Source of the DNA: Streptomyces phaeofaciens
GTDB lineage: Bacteria > Actinomycetota > Actinomycetes > Streptomycetales > Streptomycetaceae
Length of the DNA stretch: 64,000 nucleotides
Direction of reading: 5' to 3'
NCBI RefSeq assembly: GCF_014648915.1
Contig: NZ_BMSA01000002.1
Coordinates: 62,001-126,000, forward strand
Position numbers and translations under genes: made by a program. Of this stretch, positions 54,988 to 63,705 are shown piece by piece (within the stretch, counting starts at the first letter, position 1; each line of letters begins with the position of its first letter). Below the pieces are notes generated by a model. The model searched no databases. It was not told the DNA's origin and was given only the letters and a program-made list of their open reading frames with translations.

Positions 54988-55527
54988 CTAGAGGAGCTGG
55001 GTCAGCCGCTGCCTGGCGAGGCGGCGGAGTTCTTCCGCCGTGACCACCCGCTCCTCCTCGGGATCGTTTGTCAATCGTGACCGGATTCCGCCCAGGACAT
55101 GGTCGAGGACCTCGTCCTGGGGTACGCCGTCCAGGCAGATGACGAACACATGTCCGAATCTGGCCTCGTAGGCGGCGTGCGCCGCGCCGAGAGCCGTGTG
55201 GGCCGCCTCGTACGTCCCCTCGGGCAGCGTCGGCAGGCACTCCCCGGCCAGCGCCTCCGCCAGATCCCCCGCCGTCAGGTCGTACGCCGCCTCGTCCGAC
55301 GCGGCGAGGAGCGCCTCGGCCGTCGGGTACGGGCGGTGGTCGGCGATGCGGCGCGCCCAGCGCGGGCTGCGGAGGCAGGCGAGGAGGGCGTGGTGGGCCT
55401 CCTCGGAGGGGGCGGTGTTGAAGCCGTCCAGCGGCGGGGCCGGAGAGGTCCGGGTCTGCCCCGGTATGGCGACGCGGCCGGTCGGACGGGAGAGCGGATG
55501 CGCAGGCAGCGTGGATCCTCGAGTCAC
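54988..55527 (-). CDS. uraD: OHCU decarboxylase (uric acid degradation)
   Basis: 2-oxo-4-hydroxy-4-carboxy-5-ureidoimidazoline decarboxylase, which makes S-allantoin from the product of urate oxidation. The 179 residues include about 35 extra at the N-terminus before the domain starts at LDGFNTAPSEEAHHALLACL. Further blocks are WARRIADHRPYPTAEAL, FGHVFVICLDGVPQDEVLD and RLTNDPEEERVVTAEELRRL, all typical. GTG 55527 is the track start; a later one is possible. Urate oxidase and other genes of the pathway are not in the window. Confidence 0.88.
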   Translation of the reverse strand: MTRGSTLPAHPLSRPTGRVAIPGQTRTSPAPPLDGFNTAPSEEAHHALLACLRSPRWARRIADHRPYPTAEALLAASDEAAYDLTAGDLAEALAGECLPTLPEGTYEAAHTALGAAHAAYEARFGHVFVICLDGVPQDEVLDHVLGGIRSRLTNDPEEERVVTAEELRRLARQRLTQLL

Positions 55528-55693
55528 GTGAGGTGTGGCAGGGGATGCAGTGAAAGGTGTGTCGCCACGTTATCGAGAGTGGTCAGCATGTGTACGACGG
55601 ATGCCCGAATTTCACTCGAACGAGAGAGTTTCGGAACCTGTCGTGGACTTACCCGGCGCGCCGCCTCCGGACGGGGGTCGTACGGTGGGCGGC

Positions 55694-57355
55694 GTGAGCA
55701 GGCACAGGCGCCGGGCGCGCCAGAGGAAGCGGCAGCCACGGGTCGCGCTGCCGGCGCTGATAGCCGGCGGCCTGGTCGCCGCGCTCGGCGTGGGGCTGGG
55801 GCTGTACGCCGGGTCGGGCGACGACGGCGAGCCCACCGGGGCACGGGCGGGCCGGGAGACCTCCCAGGGTGCCTCCGACGGCGACGGACCCGCCGCGGGC
55901 CCCGCCACTCCGAGCCCCAGCCGCTCCTACGCCCTGTCCACCGCCCCCCGCACCATCCCCGCCGTGAACGCCCACACCCCCGCGCGCGGTCCGGGCTGGC
56001 GCCCCGCCGCCGGGCACCGGGTGGTGGTGAGCGACAGCGGCCTCGCCGACGAGGGACGGCTGATCGCCGGGGAACTGGGGCTGACGTACGCGGGGCGGAA
56101 GGACGACATCCGCGCCGGTGACCTGCGGCTGGCGCTCAACGACGACGGGGGCGCGAACCCCGAGTCGTACGCCATGACCGTGCGCGGGGGACGGGTCACC
56201 ATCAGCGGGCCCTCCGACGCCGGCGTGTTCTACGGGACCCGCACCCTCAAGCAGGAGGTGCGCGGCGGGCGGACGGCCCCGGAGGGCGTCGTACGGGACG
56301 CGCCGGCCAAGCCGCAGCGCGGGTTCATGCTGGACATCGCCCGCAAGCACTTCACCGCCGGGTGGATCGAGGACCGCGTGCGGGAGCTGGGGGACCTGAA
56401 GTTCAACCAGCTCGGCCTGCACTTCTCCGACGACCAGGCCTTCCGGATCCAGTCCGACACCCACCCGGAGATCGTGGCCGGACAGCACCTCACCAAGGCA
56501 CAGGTGCGGAAGATCGTGCGGCTCGCGGCCCAGCGGCACATCACCGTCGTACCGGAGATCGACTCGCCCGGGCACCTCGGCGCGGTGCTCGCCGCCCATC
56601 CCGGGCTCCAGCTGCGCAACGCGAGCGGGGTCGCGACCCGCGGGGCGATCGACATCTCGAAGGAGGACTCCGCGAACCTCCTCGACGACCTGCTCGACGA
56701 GTACGCCGACCTGTTCCCCGGCGCGCAGTGGCACCTCGGCGGCGACGAGTACCAGGCGCTCACCGTGGCGAACCCGGCCGCCTCCTACCCGCAGCTCGCC
56801 ACCGCCGCCCGGGCACGCCACGGCGCCGGCGCGGGCGTCGCCGACCTCGCCACCGGCTGGCTGAACGACCGGGCCGACACCGTCCGCGCCCACGCCCGGA
56901 CCATGCGGGTGTGGAACGACGGCTTCTTCCGGAACGCGTCCGTGAAGCCCGCCTCCGACCTCGTCGTCGCGTACTGGACCGGCAAGGAGATCGGGGCGCG
57001 GGTGCCGACGGACTACCTGGGCGCGGGCCGCAAGGTGCTCAACTACAACGACGAGTACCTGTACTACGTCCTCGGCGAACCGCAGACCTTCGTCTACCCC
57101 ACGGGGCAGCGGATCTACGAGCGGTGGACCCCGCGGGTGCTGCGCGGCACCACGGCGGTGCCCGCCCGCTACGACGCCCAGATCCTCGGCGGGTCCTTCG
57201 CCGTCTGGTGCGACCTCGCCGGCTCCCAGACCCAGGACCAGGTCGCGGCCGGCATCCGGATGCCGCTGCGGGCGACCGCGCAGAAGCTGTGGGACGCCCG
57301 GCAGCCGGCACTGTCGTGGACGCGGTTCAGGGCGCTGGCGGCGCAGGTGAGCTGA
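55694..57355 (+). CDS. Secreted/membrane-anchored beta-N-acetylhexosaminidase (GH20)
   Basis: 553 residues from GTG 55694 (frame open to 55535). An N-terminal basic stretch and membrane anchor (VALPALIAGGLVAALGVGLG) are followed by a linker, the small GH20b domain (about 100-220) and the TIM-barrel catalytic domain beginning at RGFMLDIARKHFT. The catalytic Asp-Glu pair is in WHLGGDEYQA (about residue 347-352); VVPEIDSPGHLGA and FAVWCDLAG complete the site. It would release terminal GlcNAc/GalNAc from chitin or wall fragments outside the cell. The ribosome site is weak. Confidence 0.9.
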   Translation: MSRHRRRARQRKRQPRVALPALIAGGLVAALGVGLGLYAGSGDDGEPTGARAGRETSQGASDGDGPAAGPATPSPSRSYALSTAPRTIPAVNAHTPARGPGWRPAAGHRVVVSDSGLADEGRLIAGELGLTYAGRKDDIRAGDLRLALNDDGGANPESYAMTVRGGRVTISGPSDAGVFYGTRTLKQEVRGGRTAPEGVVRDAPAKPQRGFMLDIARKHFTAGWIEDRVRELGDLKFNQLGLHFSDDQAFRIQSDTHPEIVAGQHLTKAQVRKIVRLAAQRHITVVPEIDSPGHLGAVLAAHPGLQLRNASGVATRGAIDISKEDSANLLDDLLDEYADLFPGAQWHLGGDEYQALTVANPAASYPQLATAARARHGAGAGVADLATGWLNDRADTVRAHARTMRVWNDGFFRNASVKPASDLVVAYWTGKEIGARVPTDYLGAGRKVLNYNDEYLYYVLGEPQTFVYPTGQRIYERWTPRVLRGTTAVPARYDAQILGGSFAVWCDLAGSQTQDQVAAGIRMPLRATAQKLWDARQPALSWTRFRALAAQVS

Positions 57356-57494
57356 GCCCCGCCACCTGCGGCTCGGCTCCGATACGGAAACACCCCTTGG
57401 CCGAAAATCTTCTCTGTGACACTCTTGCTCCGTCGCGCGCAGTAAGGGGAAGTGTGGGCTCCGTAAGGTCGGCGCCCTGGCGAGGGAGACGTGG

Positions 57495-58052
57495 ATGAGC
57501 CTGGTGGAGCTGATCGCTCAGGCCGACGAACGCGGACTGGCTGCCAGTGGGTTGGCTTGTTTGGATCGGTGCGTGCCTCTGCTCGGAGGTGACGACGAGA
57601 TCCTGCGCCCGCTGTGGGCCAGCCTCGCCGAGGCCGGTCCCGGCGAGTGGGGCGAGGGACTGGCCCAGGCCCGGGGCAAGCTGGAGGCGGACGACGAGGG
57701 TGCCGACGCCGGTGAGGCCGCGCGGCTCGCCCGCCGGATGCTCGACGCGGCCCCGCAGGACCGGAACCCCGCCGAGGTGCGGGTGTGGGCGGACGCCTGC
57801 TCCGTCGCCTCCCTCCAGATCCACCGCCTCCTCGACCCGGCCGAGGACGCCTCCTCGGTCGACTCCCGCCGCGAGGGCAGCACGGACGGCATGTCACCGC
57901 TCGTCGCGGCCGAACTGCGCCGCCAGATCACCGTCCTGGAACTGCTCGCCGGCCACGGCGCGGGCGGCCTGCGCCCGGCCCTGGACGTCTGCACGGAGGG
58001 GCGCAGGGTGCTGCGCGCGGTGGTGTCGCGGCGGGCGCGCGGACGTACGTGA
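57495..58052 (+). CDS. Conserved actinobacterial protein of unknown function
   Basis: A soluble all-helical protein of 185 residues: SLVELIAQADERGLAASGL, a repeated-helix centre (EWGEGLAQARGKLEADDEG, EAARLARRMLDAAPQ) and LRRQITVLELLAGHGAGGLR. I see no catalytic motif or membrane segment. ATG 57495 follows GGGAGACGTGG. The 138-base leader includes CGAAAATCTTCTCTGTGACA, possibly promoter. The degraded segment at 58047-58214 follows directly. Confidence 0.7.
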   Translation: MSLVELIAQADERGLAASGLACLDRCVPLLGGDDEILRPLWASLAEAGPGEWGEGLAQARGKLEADDEGADAGEAARLARRMLDAAPQDRNPAEVRVWADACSVASLQIHRLLDPAEDASSVDSRREGSTDGMSPLVAAELRRQITVLELLAGHGAGGLRPALDVCTEGRRVLRAVVSRRARGRT

Positions 58053-58214
58053 GCGGCACGGTCGATGTGACCGGCTGGTCGGCCGCCGACTGCCTCGAGG
58101 CGCTGGACCGCGGAACGAGCGGGATGCGGTCCGTGCAAGAACATCTCCGAGGAGAATCTCGCGCTGATCGGCAAGGCCCTCTACCTGGCCTGCGGATACG
58201 ACGAGCCCAGCTGA
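58047..58214 (+). pseudogene. Possible frameshifted remnant of a small gene
   Basis: From GTG 58050 or so the frame reads GTVDVTGWSAADCLEALDR and continues without sense, while a second frame from 58134 reads CKNISEENLALIGKALYLAC followed by GYDEPS and a stop at 58214. The second piece looks like a genuine protein end (helix with ISEENLALIGKAL), yet it has no start of its own. A one- or two-base shift around 58120 would join them. I do not know the parent family. Confidence 0.35.
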
Positions 58215-58236
58215 GCGGGCGCGGAAAGGGCCGCGC

Positions 58237-58695
58237 TCACGGCATCAGCCACTTCACCACCGCGTCCCGGTGCAGCGCGGTCGTCCGGTAGAAGGCGGCC
58301 AGCTCGTGGTGCGCCTCGGCGAAGGCGGCCCGCGTGCGGGGTTCCTCGCCGGGGCCGCCGTAGCGGGGCAGCAGCTCCGCACGGGCCGGACGCCACAGCG
58401 CGTCGAAGTCGGCGGTCGCCAGGAAGGTGGCCACCCGGGCCGTCTGGGCGGCGGTGAGCAGCAGGAACGGCGGCTCCTGCGGGCCCGCCGCGCACACCTG
58501 ACCGCCACCGAGGACCGCCTGGTCCCCCAGAACGGTGTCCGTGTAGAGGATCTGGTGGTCGGGGCCGGGCCGGCCCAGCACATGCCGCTGGTCCCGCGCG
58601 GGGCCGTGGTCGCCGTCGAACAGTTTCCGCAACCAGGTCGCGCTGTTGCGCAGCGCGGGGGGCGGTACGGCGCGTAGGTGGAGGTTCACGTTCAT
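58237..58695 (-). CDS. DUF1877-like small protein
   Basis: 152 residues from ATG 58695 (GTG 58698 possible). The beginning NVNLHLRAVPPPALRNS and the spaced helices (TWLRKLFDG, AAQTARVATFLATADFD, WRPARAELLPRYG, AFAEAHHELAAFYRTTALH) resemble the DUF1877 family of small cytosolic proteins. Its role is not known. It is divergent from the 58868 gene; between them lies CCTGTG-N8-CACAGG (58755-58774), a possible shared site. Confidence 0.7.
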   Translation of the reverse strand: MNVNLHLRAVPPPALRNSATWLRKLFDGDHGPARDQRHVLGRPGPDHQILYTDTVLGDQAVLGGGQVCAAGPQEPPFLLLTAAQTARVATFLATADFDALWRPARAELLPRYGGPGEEPRTRAAFAEAHHELAAFYRTTALHRDAVVKWLMP

Positions 58696-58867
58696 CACTC
58701 ACAGAGCGCACGGGGGTACGAAAGCGTCACCGGTCATGAGGAGCGCCTGCCCGCCCTGTGACAGGTGACACAGGTGGGACCTGTGATGTTTCGGTGAACC
58801 CGCGCGCTGGGGCAGGCGGGGGACCGGATCGCCGTCCCCCGTTCCGACGCCGATGGGAAGGGACTCC

Positions 58868-59281
58868 ATGGATGACGCGGGTGGGATGAGAGCCTGCGCC
58901 GCCGCCTTCGTCGCGACGGCGACCACGCGCCACCGGCGGCTGCCCCTCGACTACTCCGTCGCCAGTCTGCGTGTCGTCGACTTCCTGATCGACGGCCTGC
59001 GCAAGGGCGGCGCCGACCGGCAGCGGGCCCACGACACCCTCGTGGGGCTGGGCGCGTACGTCGGTGAGGTGCTGGTGCGGCGCGCGGGCGCGGTCTGGGT
59101 GGACCTCGACGACCGCCAGCGCGCCTGGTCCGGCCAGCCGGTCGGGGTGCGGATGCCGGACGGGCGGGTCTGGAACCCGCTGGGCAAGGTCGTCAACCGC
59201 TTCGAGTCGGGCGCCCCCGAGGAGTCCCTGCGCACCTTCTATCTGACCCTGCACGGCCGCGCCCGCCGGGTGGTGGCCTGA
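58868..59281 (+). CDS. Conserved small protein of unknown function
   Basis: 137 residues from ATG 58868 with GGGAAGGGACTCC upstream. The fold looks alpha/beta: helix FVATATTRHRRLPLDYSVAS and LRVVDFLIDGLRKGGADRQR, then strands YVGEVLVRRAGAVWVDLDD and VGVRMPDGRVWNPLGKVVNR. This resembles DUF3806-type or similar small proteins but I cannot name it with certainty. Monocistronic. No membrane segment. Confidence 0.7.
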   Translation: MDDAGGMRACAAAFVATATTRHRRLPLDYSVASLRVVDFLIDGLRKGGADRQRAHDTLVGLGAYVGEVLVRRAGAVWVDLDDRQRAWSGQPVGVRMPDGRVWNPLGKVVNRFESGAPEESLRTFYLTLHGRARRVVA

Positions 59282-59367
59282 CCGCCCGGGTCACGGCGCG
59301 GCCGCCCGGCGGAGCGGCGGCACGCTGTGACGATTCCGCGCGCCCCGGCGCTGATGAGCGTGGGGAC

Positions 59368-60051
59368 ATGACCGTGTCCGGACCCGACGGCCGGCGGGCA
59401 GGCCGCGGACCCGCAGGGAACTCCGCACGAACGAGGACAGTCTTGGGCCAGGGAGGGGAACCCCGGCGCGTACAGGCGTACGACGGGGAACTGGGCGCGG
59501 CCGTGGCACGGGCCCAGGACGGTGACGAGACCGCGTTCGCCGTCGCGTACCGGCTCGTGCAGCCGGGGCTGCTCGGCTATCTGCGCGGGATCGTCGGCGA
59601 CGACGCCGAGGACGTGGCCTCCGACGCCTGGCTGGAGATAGCCCGGGATCTCGGGCGGTTCAAGGGCGACGGCGCGGGCTTCCGCGGCTGGACGGCGACC
59701 ATCGCCCGGCACCGGGCCCTGGACCATCTGCGCCGGATGCGGGTACGGCCCCGGGCGGCCGCCACGGAGCAGGACGTGCTCGACCTGCCCGGCCCGCACA
59801 GCACCCACGACCAGGCCCTGGAGTCCCTCTCCACCGAGCACGCGCTGGAACTGGTGCGCGGGCTGCCCCGGGACCAGGCGGAGGCCGTGCTGCTGCGGGT
59901 CGTCGTGGGGCTCGACGGGCCCGCCGCGGCCCGCGTCCTGGGCAAACGCCCCGGCGCGGTGCGCACGGCCGCGCACCGGGGCCTGAAACGCCTGGCCCGT
60001 CAGCTGGGTGTGACGGATGACGGACCCCGCGCGCTGGGGGAGTCGGAATGA
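59368..60051 (+). CDS. ECF-like sigma factor, cassette 1
   Basis: 227 residues. Region 2 is at about 65-135: FAVAYRLVQPGLLGYLRGIV, DDAEDVASDAWLEIARDLGR, FRGWTATIARHRALDHLRRM. Region 4 is at 165-215: LVRGLPRDQAEAVLLRVVVG, AAARVLGKRPGAVRTAAHRG. ATG 59368 has GTGGGGAC before it; the first 35 residues are non-conserved. It is followed 78 bases later by a membrane protein that matches the partner of the second sigma factor, so the pair was duplicated. Target promoters not known. Confidence 0.9.
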   Translation: MTVSGPDGRRAGRGPAGNSARTRTVLGQGGEPRRVQAYDGELGAAVARAQDGDETAFAVAYRLVQPGLLGYLRGIVGDDAEDVASDAWLEIARDLGRFKGDGAGFRGWTATIARHRALDHLRRMRVRPRAAATEQDVLDLPGPHSTHDQALESLSTEHALELVRGLPRDQAEAVLLRVVVGLDGPAAARVLGKRPGAVRTAAHRGLKRLARQLGVTDDGPRALGESE

Positions 60052-60129
60052 ACGGCCACGGCCGCGGACTGTATGGATCGGTGGCGGTGACCGCGGGAGT
60101 GTACGCACGGGACAGAGACGGAAACGGAC

Positions 60130-60879
60130 ATGGGTGAACGGCTGAACGACACGGGTGAACCGGGCCGTCGGCGCGCGCACCCGGCCGGCCCGGCCTCGCA
60201 CCCGGCGGGTCGGGACTTCGACCCGGTGGTGGAGGTGCTGCTCGCCGGGGCCCTGCGCGAGCCCGCCGCCGGCCCGGAGGCGGGCGGCGAGGGAGAGGCG
60301 CGGGCGGTGGCCGCCTTCCGGGCCGCCCGGGACACCGGCGCGCACCACTCGGCCCGGACCCGGCGACGCGACGACTGGCGGCCCCGGACCCGGCGGACCG
60401 CCGCGCACCCGCTGCGGGCGACGGTCTTCGCCCTGATCGGGAGCCTCGCGCTGGGCGGGGTCGCGTTCGCCGCGATCGGGTCCTCGTCCTCCACCGACGA
60501 CGACCGGGACGCGGGCCGTCCCCGGCAGTCGGCGAGCACCTCCGAGGCGACGTCCGCCGCGCCCTCGCCCACCGCGTCCGCGGACGGCCCGGCGCGGCGC
60601 GAGCGGCCCGTGACCGCCAAGGACACCGCGGCCCACTGCCGGGCGTACGAGCGGGTGCGGGGCCGGGGCAGGGCGATGGACTCCACGGCCTGGCAGCGGC
60701 TGGTGACGGCGGCGGGCGGCGAGGAGAACGTCACCGCGTACTGCGCGGAGCTGACCGCGTCGGCCTCCGCGTCCGCCTCCGCACAGGAATCGGAATCGGC
60801 CGGGAACGGCAAGGCCAAGGGCGGCGGCAACGGGCAGGCCACCCCGAAGGCCGGCGGGAGCAACGGAAAAGGCCAGTAA
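60130..60879 (+). CDS. Probable membrane anti-sigma partner, cassette 1
   Basis: 249 residues. The cytoplasmic part has FDPVVEVLLAGALREPA and a short EGEARAVAAFRAARDTGAHH segment that matches cassette 2 (GEAAALAAFRRARTADAAH). One helix (TVFALIGSLALGGVAFAAIG, about 100-119) leads to an extracellular part with a Ser/Thr/Ala linker and a Cys-X-Cys-bearing helix unit, CRAYERVRGRGRAMDS and GGEENVTAYCAEL, which aligns with CRDLSAGRTL and SRVRTYCADVL in cassette 2. There is no HRZ zinc motif of classic anti-sigma factors. The C-terminus is Gly/Lys-rich. Confidence 0.75.
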   Translation: MGERLNDTGEPGRRRAHPAGPASHPAGRDFDPVVEVLLAGALREPAAGPEAGGEGEARAVAAFRAARDTGAHHSARTRRRDDWRPRTRRTAAHPLRATVFALIGSLALGGVAFAAIGSSSSTDDDRDAGRPRQSASTSEATSAAPSPTASADGPARRERPVTAKDTAAHCRAYERVRGRGRAMDSTAWQRLVTAAGGEENVTAYCAELTASASASASAQESESAGNGKAKGGGNGQATPKAGGSNGKGQ

Positions 60880-61275
60880 CGGCTTGCTCTGACGATCCCT
60901 CGGACGGACCCCCGGCAGGCTCTGTGACGTGCTGCCAAAGCAACGGCCGGGGCCGCCACCCCCCACAGGAGAGGCCCCGGCCGTCGCGCGGCACGGGCCG
61001 CGCGGCGACCCGTACTTCCTACAGCGCCATGAGTGCGTTTTCTGTCACACCCCCGGACGCGCCCCCGGACACGCCCCGGACACACCCTCCGACCGGCAAT
61101 CTCGCATCACGAGTTAGTTGCATGTTCTACGGACATGGACGACTGGCGGTTTCAGGTCGTAACGTGCCTTTCGCGCCGGACGGCCAAAGCGGCATGACCA
61201 CCGCGACGACCAGCGCTACCACCGCAAGGACCAGCGGTCCCGAGACCGCCAACCATCGACCGAGGACACCACGAC
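60880..61275 (+). promoter_or_regulatory. Upstream region of sigma cassette 2
   Basis: A 396-base gap without a credible gene. Close to the end of cassette 1 are GGCCGGGGCCGCC and GGCCCCGGCC stretches that could fold as a terminator (60949-60980). An AT-richer zone at 61100-61140 has CATGT-N7-ACATG (61121-61125, 61133-61137) and CTCG-N5-CGAG just before it, 135-180 bases upstream of the sigma start; this is the likely promoter and operator zone. Confidence 0.4.
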
Positions 61276-61935
61276 GTGGGGGACGACGCGGAGCTGACAG
61301 CCGCGGTGCTCGCGGCACAGCACGGGGACGAGAGCGCGTTCCGGGCTGTGTACCGCACGGTGCACCCGCGCCTGCTCGGGTACGTACGCACGCTCGTCGG
61401 CGACCTCGACGCCGAGGACGTCGCCTCCGAGTCCTGGCTCCAGATCGCCCGTGACCTCGAACGGTTCAGCGGTGACGCCGACCGCTTCCGCGGCTGGGCC
61501 GCCCGGATCGCCCGCAACCGCGCGCTCGACCACATACGCATGCGCGGGCGGCGCCCCGCGATCGGCGGCGACGAGACCGAGCTGACCGGGCGGGCCGCCG
61601 AGTCCGACACCGCCGGCGAGGCCATCGAGGCACTCGCCACCGGCCGCACCCTCGACCTCATCGCCCGGCTGCCGCAGGACCAGGCGGAGGCCGTCGTCCT
61701 GCGGGTCGTGATGGGCCTGGACGCCAAGACCGCCGCCGAGACGCTCGGCAAACGGCCCGGTGCCGTGCGCACGGCCGCGCACCGCGGTCTGAAGAAGCTC
61801 GCGGAACTGCTCGGCGACGACCCGGAGACGGCCGGAGTGCTCGACGCGCTGCCGCCCCAGCGAGATCCGCGCTCGCGCGCGGTGACGTCCGCGAGTGTGA
61901 CGCATGCGCGCACCCGGACGCAGAAGGACATGTGA
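61276..61935 (+). CDS. ECF-like sigma factor, cassette 2
   Basis: 219 residues from GTG 61276. It is clearly related to the sigma factor of cassette 1: region 2 FRAVYRTVHPRLLGYVRTLV, DAEDVASESWLQIARDLERF, FRGWAARIARNRALDHIRMR; region 4 LIARLPQDQAEAVVLRVVMG, AAETLGKRPGAVRTAAHRGL. The C-terminal 40 residues (after LAELLGDDPET) are non-conserved. Its stop overlaps the next start (TGATG), so the partner protein is translationally coupled, as is typical for sigma and anti-sigma pairs. Confidence 0.9.
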   Translation: MGDDAELTAAVLAAQHGDESAFRAVYRTVHPRLLGYVRTLVGDLDAEDVASESWLQIARDLERFSGDADRFRGWAARIARNRALDHIRMRGRRPAIGGDETELTGRAAESDTAGEAIEALATGRTLDLIARLPQDQAEAVVLRVVMGLDAKTAAETLGKRPGAVRTAAHRGLKKLAELLGDDPETAGVLDALPPQRDPRSRAVTSASVTHARTRTQKDM

Positions 61936-63449
61936 TGGCCGACAAGCAGGACAGGTGGCTCGACCGCGAGACGGCGGAGCGTCTGCTGCGCGGCGACGCA
62001 CCCGACGACGCCCTCGGCCCCACGGCCTCCGAAACCACTCGTGACCAGGCCGAACGCCTCGCCAGAACCCTGTCAGCCCTGTCCTCCCTGTCCGCCTTGT
62101 CCGCCCTCGCCCCCCTTGCCCCGGCGCCCTCGGCCGACGACGGGGAACTCGTGGGCGAGGCGGCGGCCCTGGCGGCCTTCCGCGAGACCCGCGCGGCACG
62201 CGAGGCGCGGGCCGGCGCGGAGATCCTGGCCGCCGGTGAGGCACCGGTCGCCGATGAGGCGCGCGCGTCCGGCGGTGCCGTCGGTGAGGCGGCGGCGCTC
62301 GCCGCGTTCCGCCGGGCCCGTACGGCCGACGCGGCCCACGCCACCGCCGGGACCCGCGCCGCCGACGAGGCCCTCGACACCCGAGGCGCCCGAGCCGCCC
62401 ACGAGGCGCACGCCACCGACGAGCTCTTCGACCTCCGCGCCGCGCGCGAGCCGCACGCCGCCGACGGCCGCCGGTCCGCCGGCGAGACCGTTCCCGCCGG
62501 CGAGCGCCTCGCCTCCGTGGCCATCCCCCGCCCCCGTGCCGCGCACGCGTCCGACGCCGGCGTGGTGCGGATCGGCGGACGGCCCCCGGGGACCGGTGCG
62601 GCAAAGCGCCGCGCCCGCTCCCGCTGGAGCCGGCCCGCGCGGCTCGGGCTGGTCGCCGCGCTCGCCGTGGGCATGGTCGGCGGGGTCGCGGTGGTGGCCG
62701 GTACCGGTGTGCTGCCGGGCCCCTTCGGCGGTGGCGAGCCGGCCACGCCCGCGGCATCCGTCTCGGCGCCCGCGAGCCCGGAGCGGCTCGTCTCCCCCGA
62801 GCCGGACGTCTCCGGTGAGAACGTGGGCCCCGAGACGCCCGAGGCCGGCGGGAGCACCGGCGGCACCGGCGCCGAGGCGCCCGGGGACGCGAACGCCGAC
62901 GACGACGCCTCCGCCGCCCCCGACGGCAAGGGCACCTGGCCGAACGGAGTGACCTCGTCCTGCCGTGACCTGAGCGCCGGCCGGACGCTGGACGCCGAGC
63001 GCCGCCGGACCCTGGAGCGCCTGGCGGGCGGCTGGTCACGGGTGCGGACGTACTGCGCGGACGTCCTCAAGGACACCAGGGGCCGCACCGACTTCCGTGG
63101 TGACACCCGCGGCGGCGGCAAGAACACGTCCGACCGGGACGGCCGGGGCGGGTACACCCGCGACGACCGCCAGGGCGACGACGACTCCGGTGGCCAGGAC
63201 GGCCGATCCGGCCACGGCGGCAAGAACGACGGAAACGACGGAAACGACGGGGACGACGGGAACGACGGCCGGGACGGCGACGACGGCGACAGCCACCACG
63301 GCGGCCACGGCGACGGTCGGCACGGCGACGGTCGCCACGGTGGCCACGACAGCGGCCACGACGGCCGCTCCCACGGCGGGAACAGCCACCGGACGGACGG
63401 CGCCGCCGCCCCCCGGCAGGCGTCCGGCGGCCACCGACCGTCCCACTGA
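61935..63449 (+). CDS. Large membrane partner of sigma cassette 2 with His/Asp/Gly-rich tail
   Basis: 504 residues from ATG 61935. Residues 1-30 (RWLDRETAERLLRGDAPDD) could be the sigma-binding part. A long Ala-rich stretch with two copies of VGEAAALAAFR (about 72 and 115) follows, then a single membrane helix (LGLVAALAVGMVGGVAVVAG, about 235-255). Outside come a Pro/Glu linker and the Cys-bearing helix unit CRDLSAGRTLDAERRR with RVRTYCADVL. The last 130 residues are a low-complexity tail of GNDGDDG and HGGHGDGRH repeats that could bind metals. Coupled to the sigma gene by TGATG. Confidence 0.75.
   Translation: MADKQDRWLDRETAERLLRGDAPDDALGPTASETTRDQAERLARTLSALSSLSALSALAPLAPAPSADDGELVGEAAALAAFRETRAAREARAGAEILAAGEAPVADEARASGGAVGEAAALAAFRRARTADAAHATAGTRAADEALDTRGARAAHEAHATDELFDLRAAREPHAADGRRSAGETVPAGERLASVAIPRPRAAHASDAGVVRIGGRPPGTGAAKRRARSRWSRPARLGLVAALAVGMVGGVAVVAGTGVLPGPFGGGEPATPAASVSAPASPERLVSPEPDVSGENVGPETPEAGGSTGGTGAEAPGDANADDDASAAPDGKGTWPNGVTSSCRDLSAGRTLDAERRRTLERLAGGWSRVRTYCADVLKDTRGRTDFRGDTRGGGKNTSDRDGRGGYTRDDRQGDDDSGGQDGRSGHGGKNDGNDGNDGDDGNDGRDGDDGDSHHGGHGDGRHGDGRHGGHDSGHDGRSHGGNSHRTDGAAAPRQASGGHRPSH
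63230..63390 (+). repeat. Coding tandem repeat (Asp/Gly/His-rich tail)
   Basis: Short imperfect units of GACGGAAACGACG and CACGGCGACGGTCGG type fill the 3' end of the cassette 2 partner gene. They encode NDGNDGDDG and GGHGDGRHGDG segments. Such DNA expands and contracts easily, so tail length may vary between strains. Confidence 0.65.
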
Positions 63450-63522
63450 CCGTCCCCCCGACCCGCCCCGCGACCCGCCACCTGGCCCCTCCCGCGGACG
63501 CCCCCGCCCCGCCCCGTTCCCC

Positions 63523-63543
63523 TCGCGGAAACTTTTTCCGCGA
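63523..63543. terminator. Perfect hairpin after cassette 2
   Basis: TCGCGGAAA (63523-63531) and TTTCCGCGA (63535-63543) are perfect 9-base arms around a 3-base loop, with T residues inside. It is 74 bases after the stop of the sigma partner. It could be a terminator or a palindromic operator for something expressed between here and the L,D-transpeptidase gene. Confidence 0.5.
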
Positions 63544-63705
63544 CGGGTGTGACGTTTTCGGAGGCCGGGGCGCAGTAACAAGTGAGCCGACTGGTCATCG
63601 GCCCTCGCACTGAGCCGGGGTTCCCCCCGTACCGACGGCTCGTGCACCTGGCGCGGGCGGGACACGTTCCCCCGGTCCCGCTCGCGCCCCGAACTTCTCA
63701 CCGTC

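Noticed and set aside
61658..63610. 650-codon leftward frame opposite the sigma partner
   Set aside because: Ser/Ala/Pro repeats that mirror the low-complexity coding strand.
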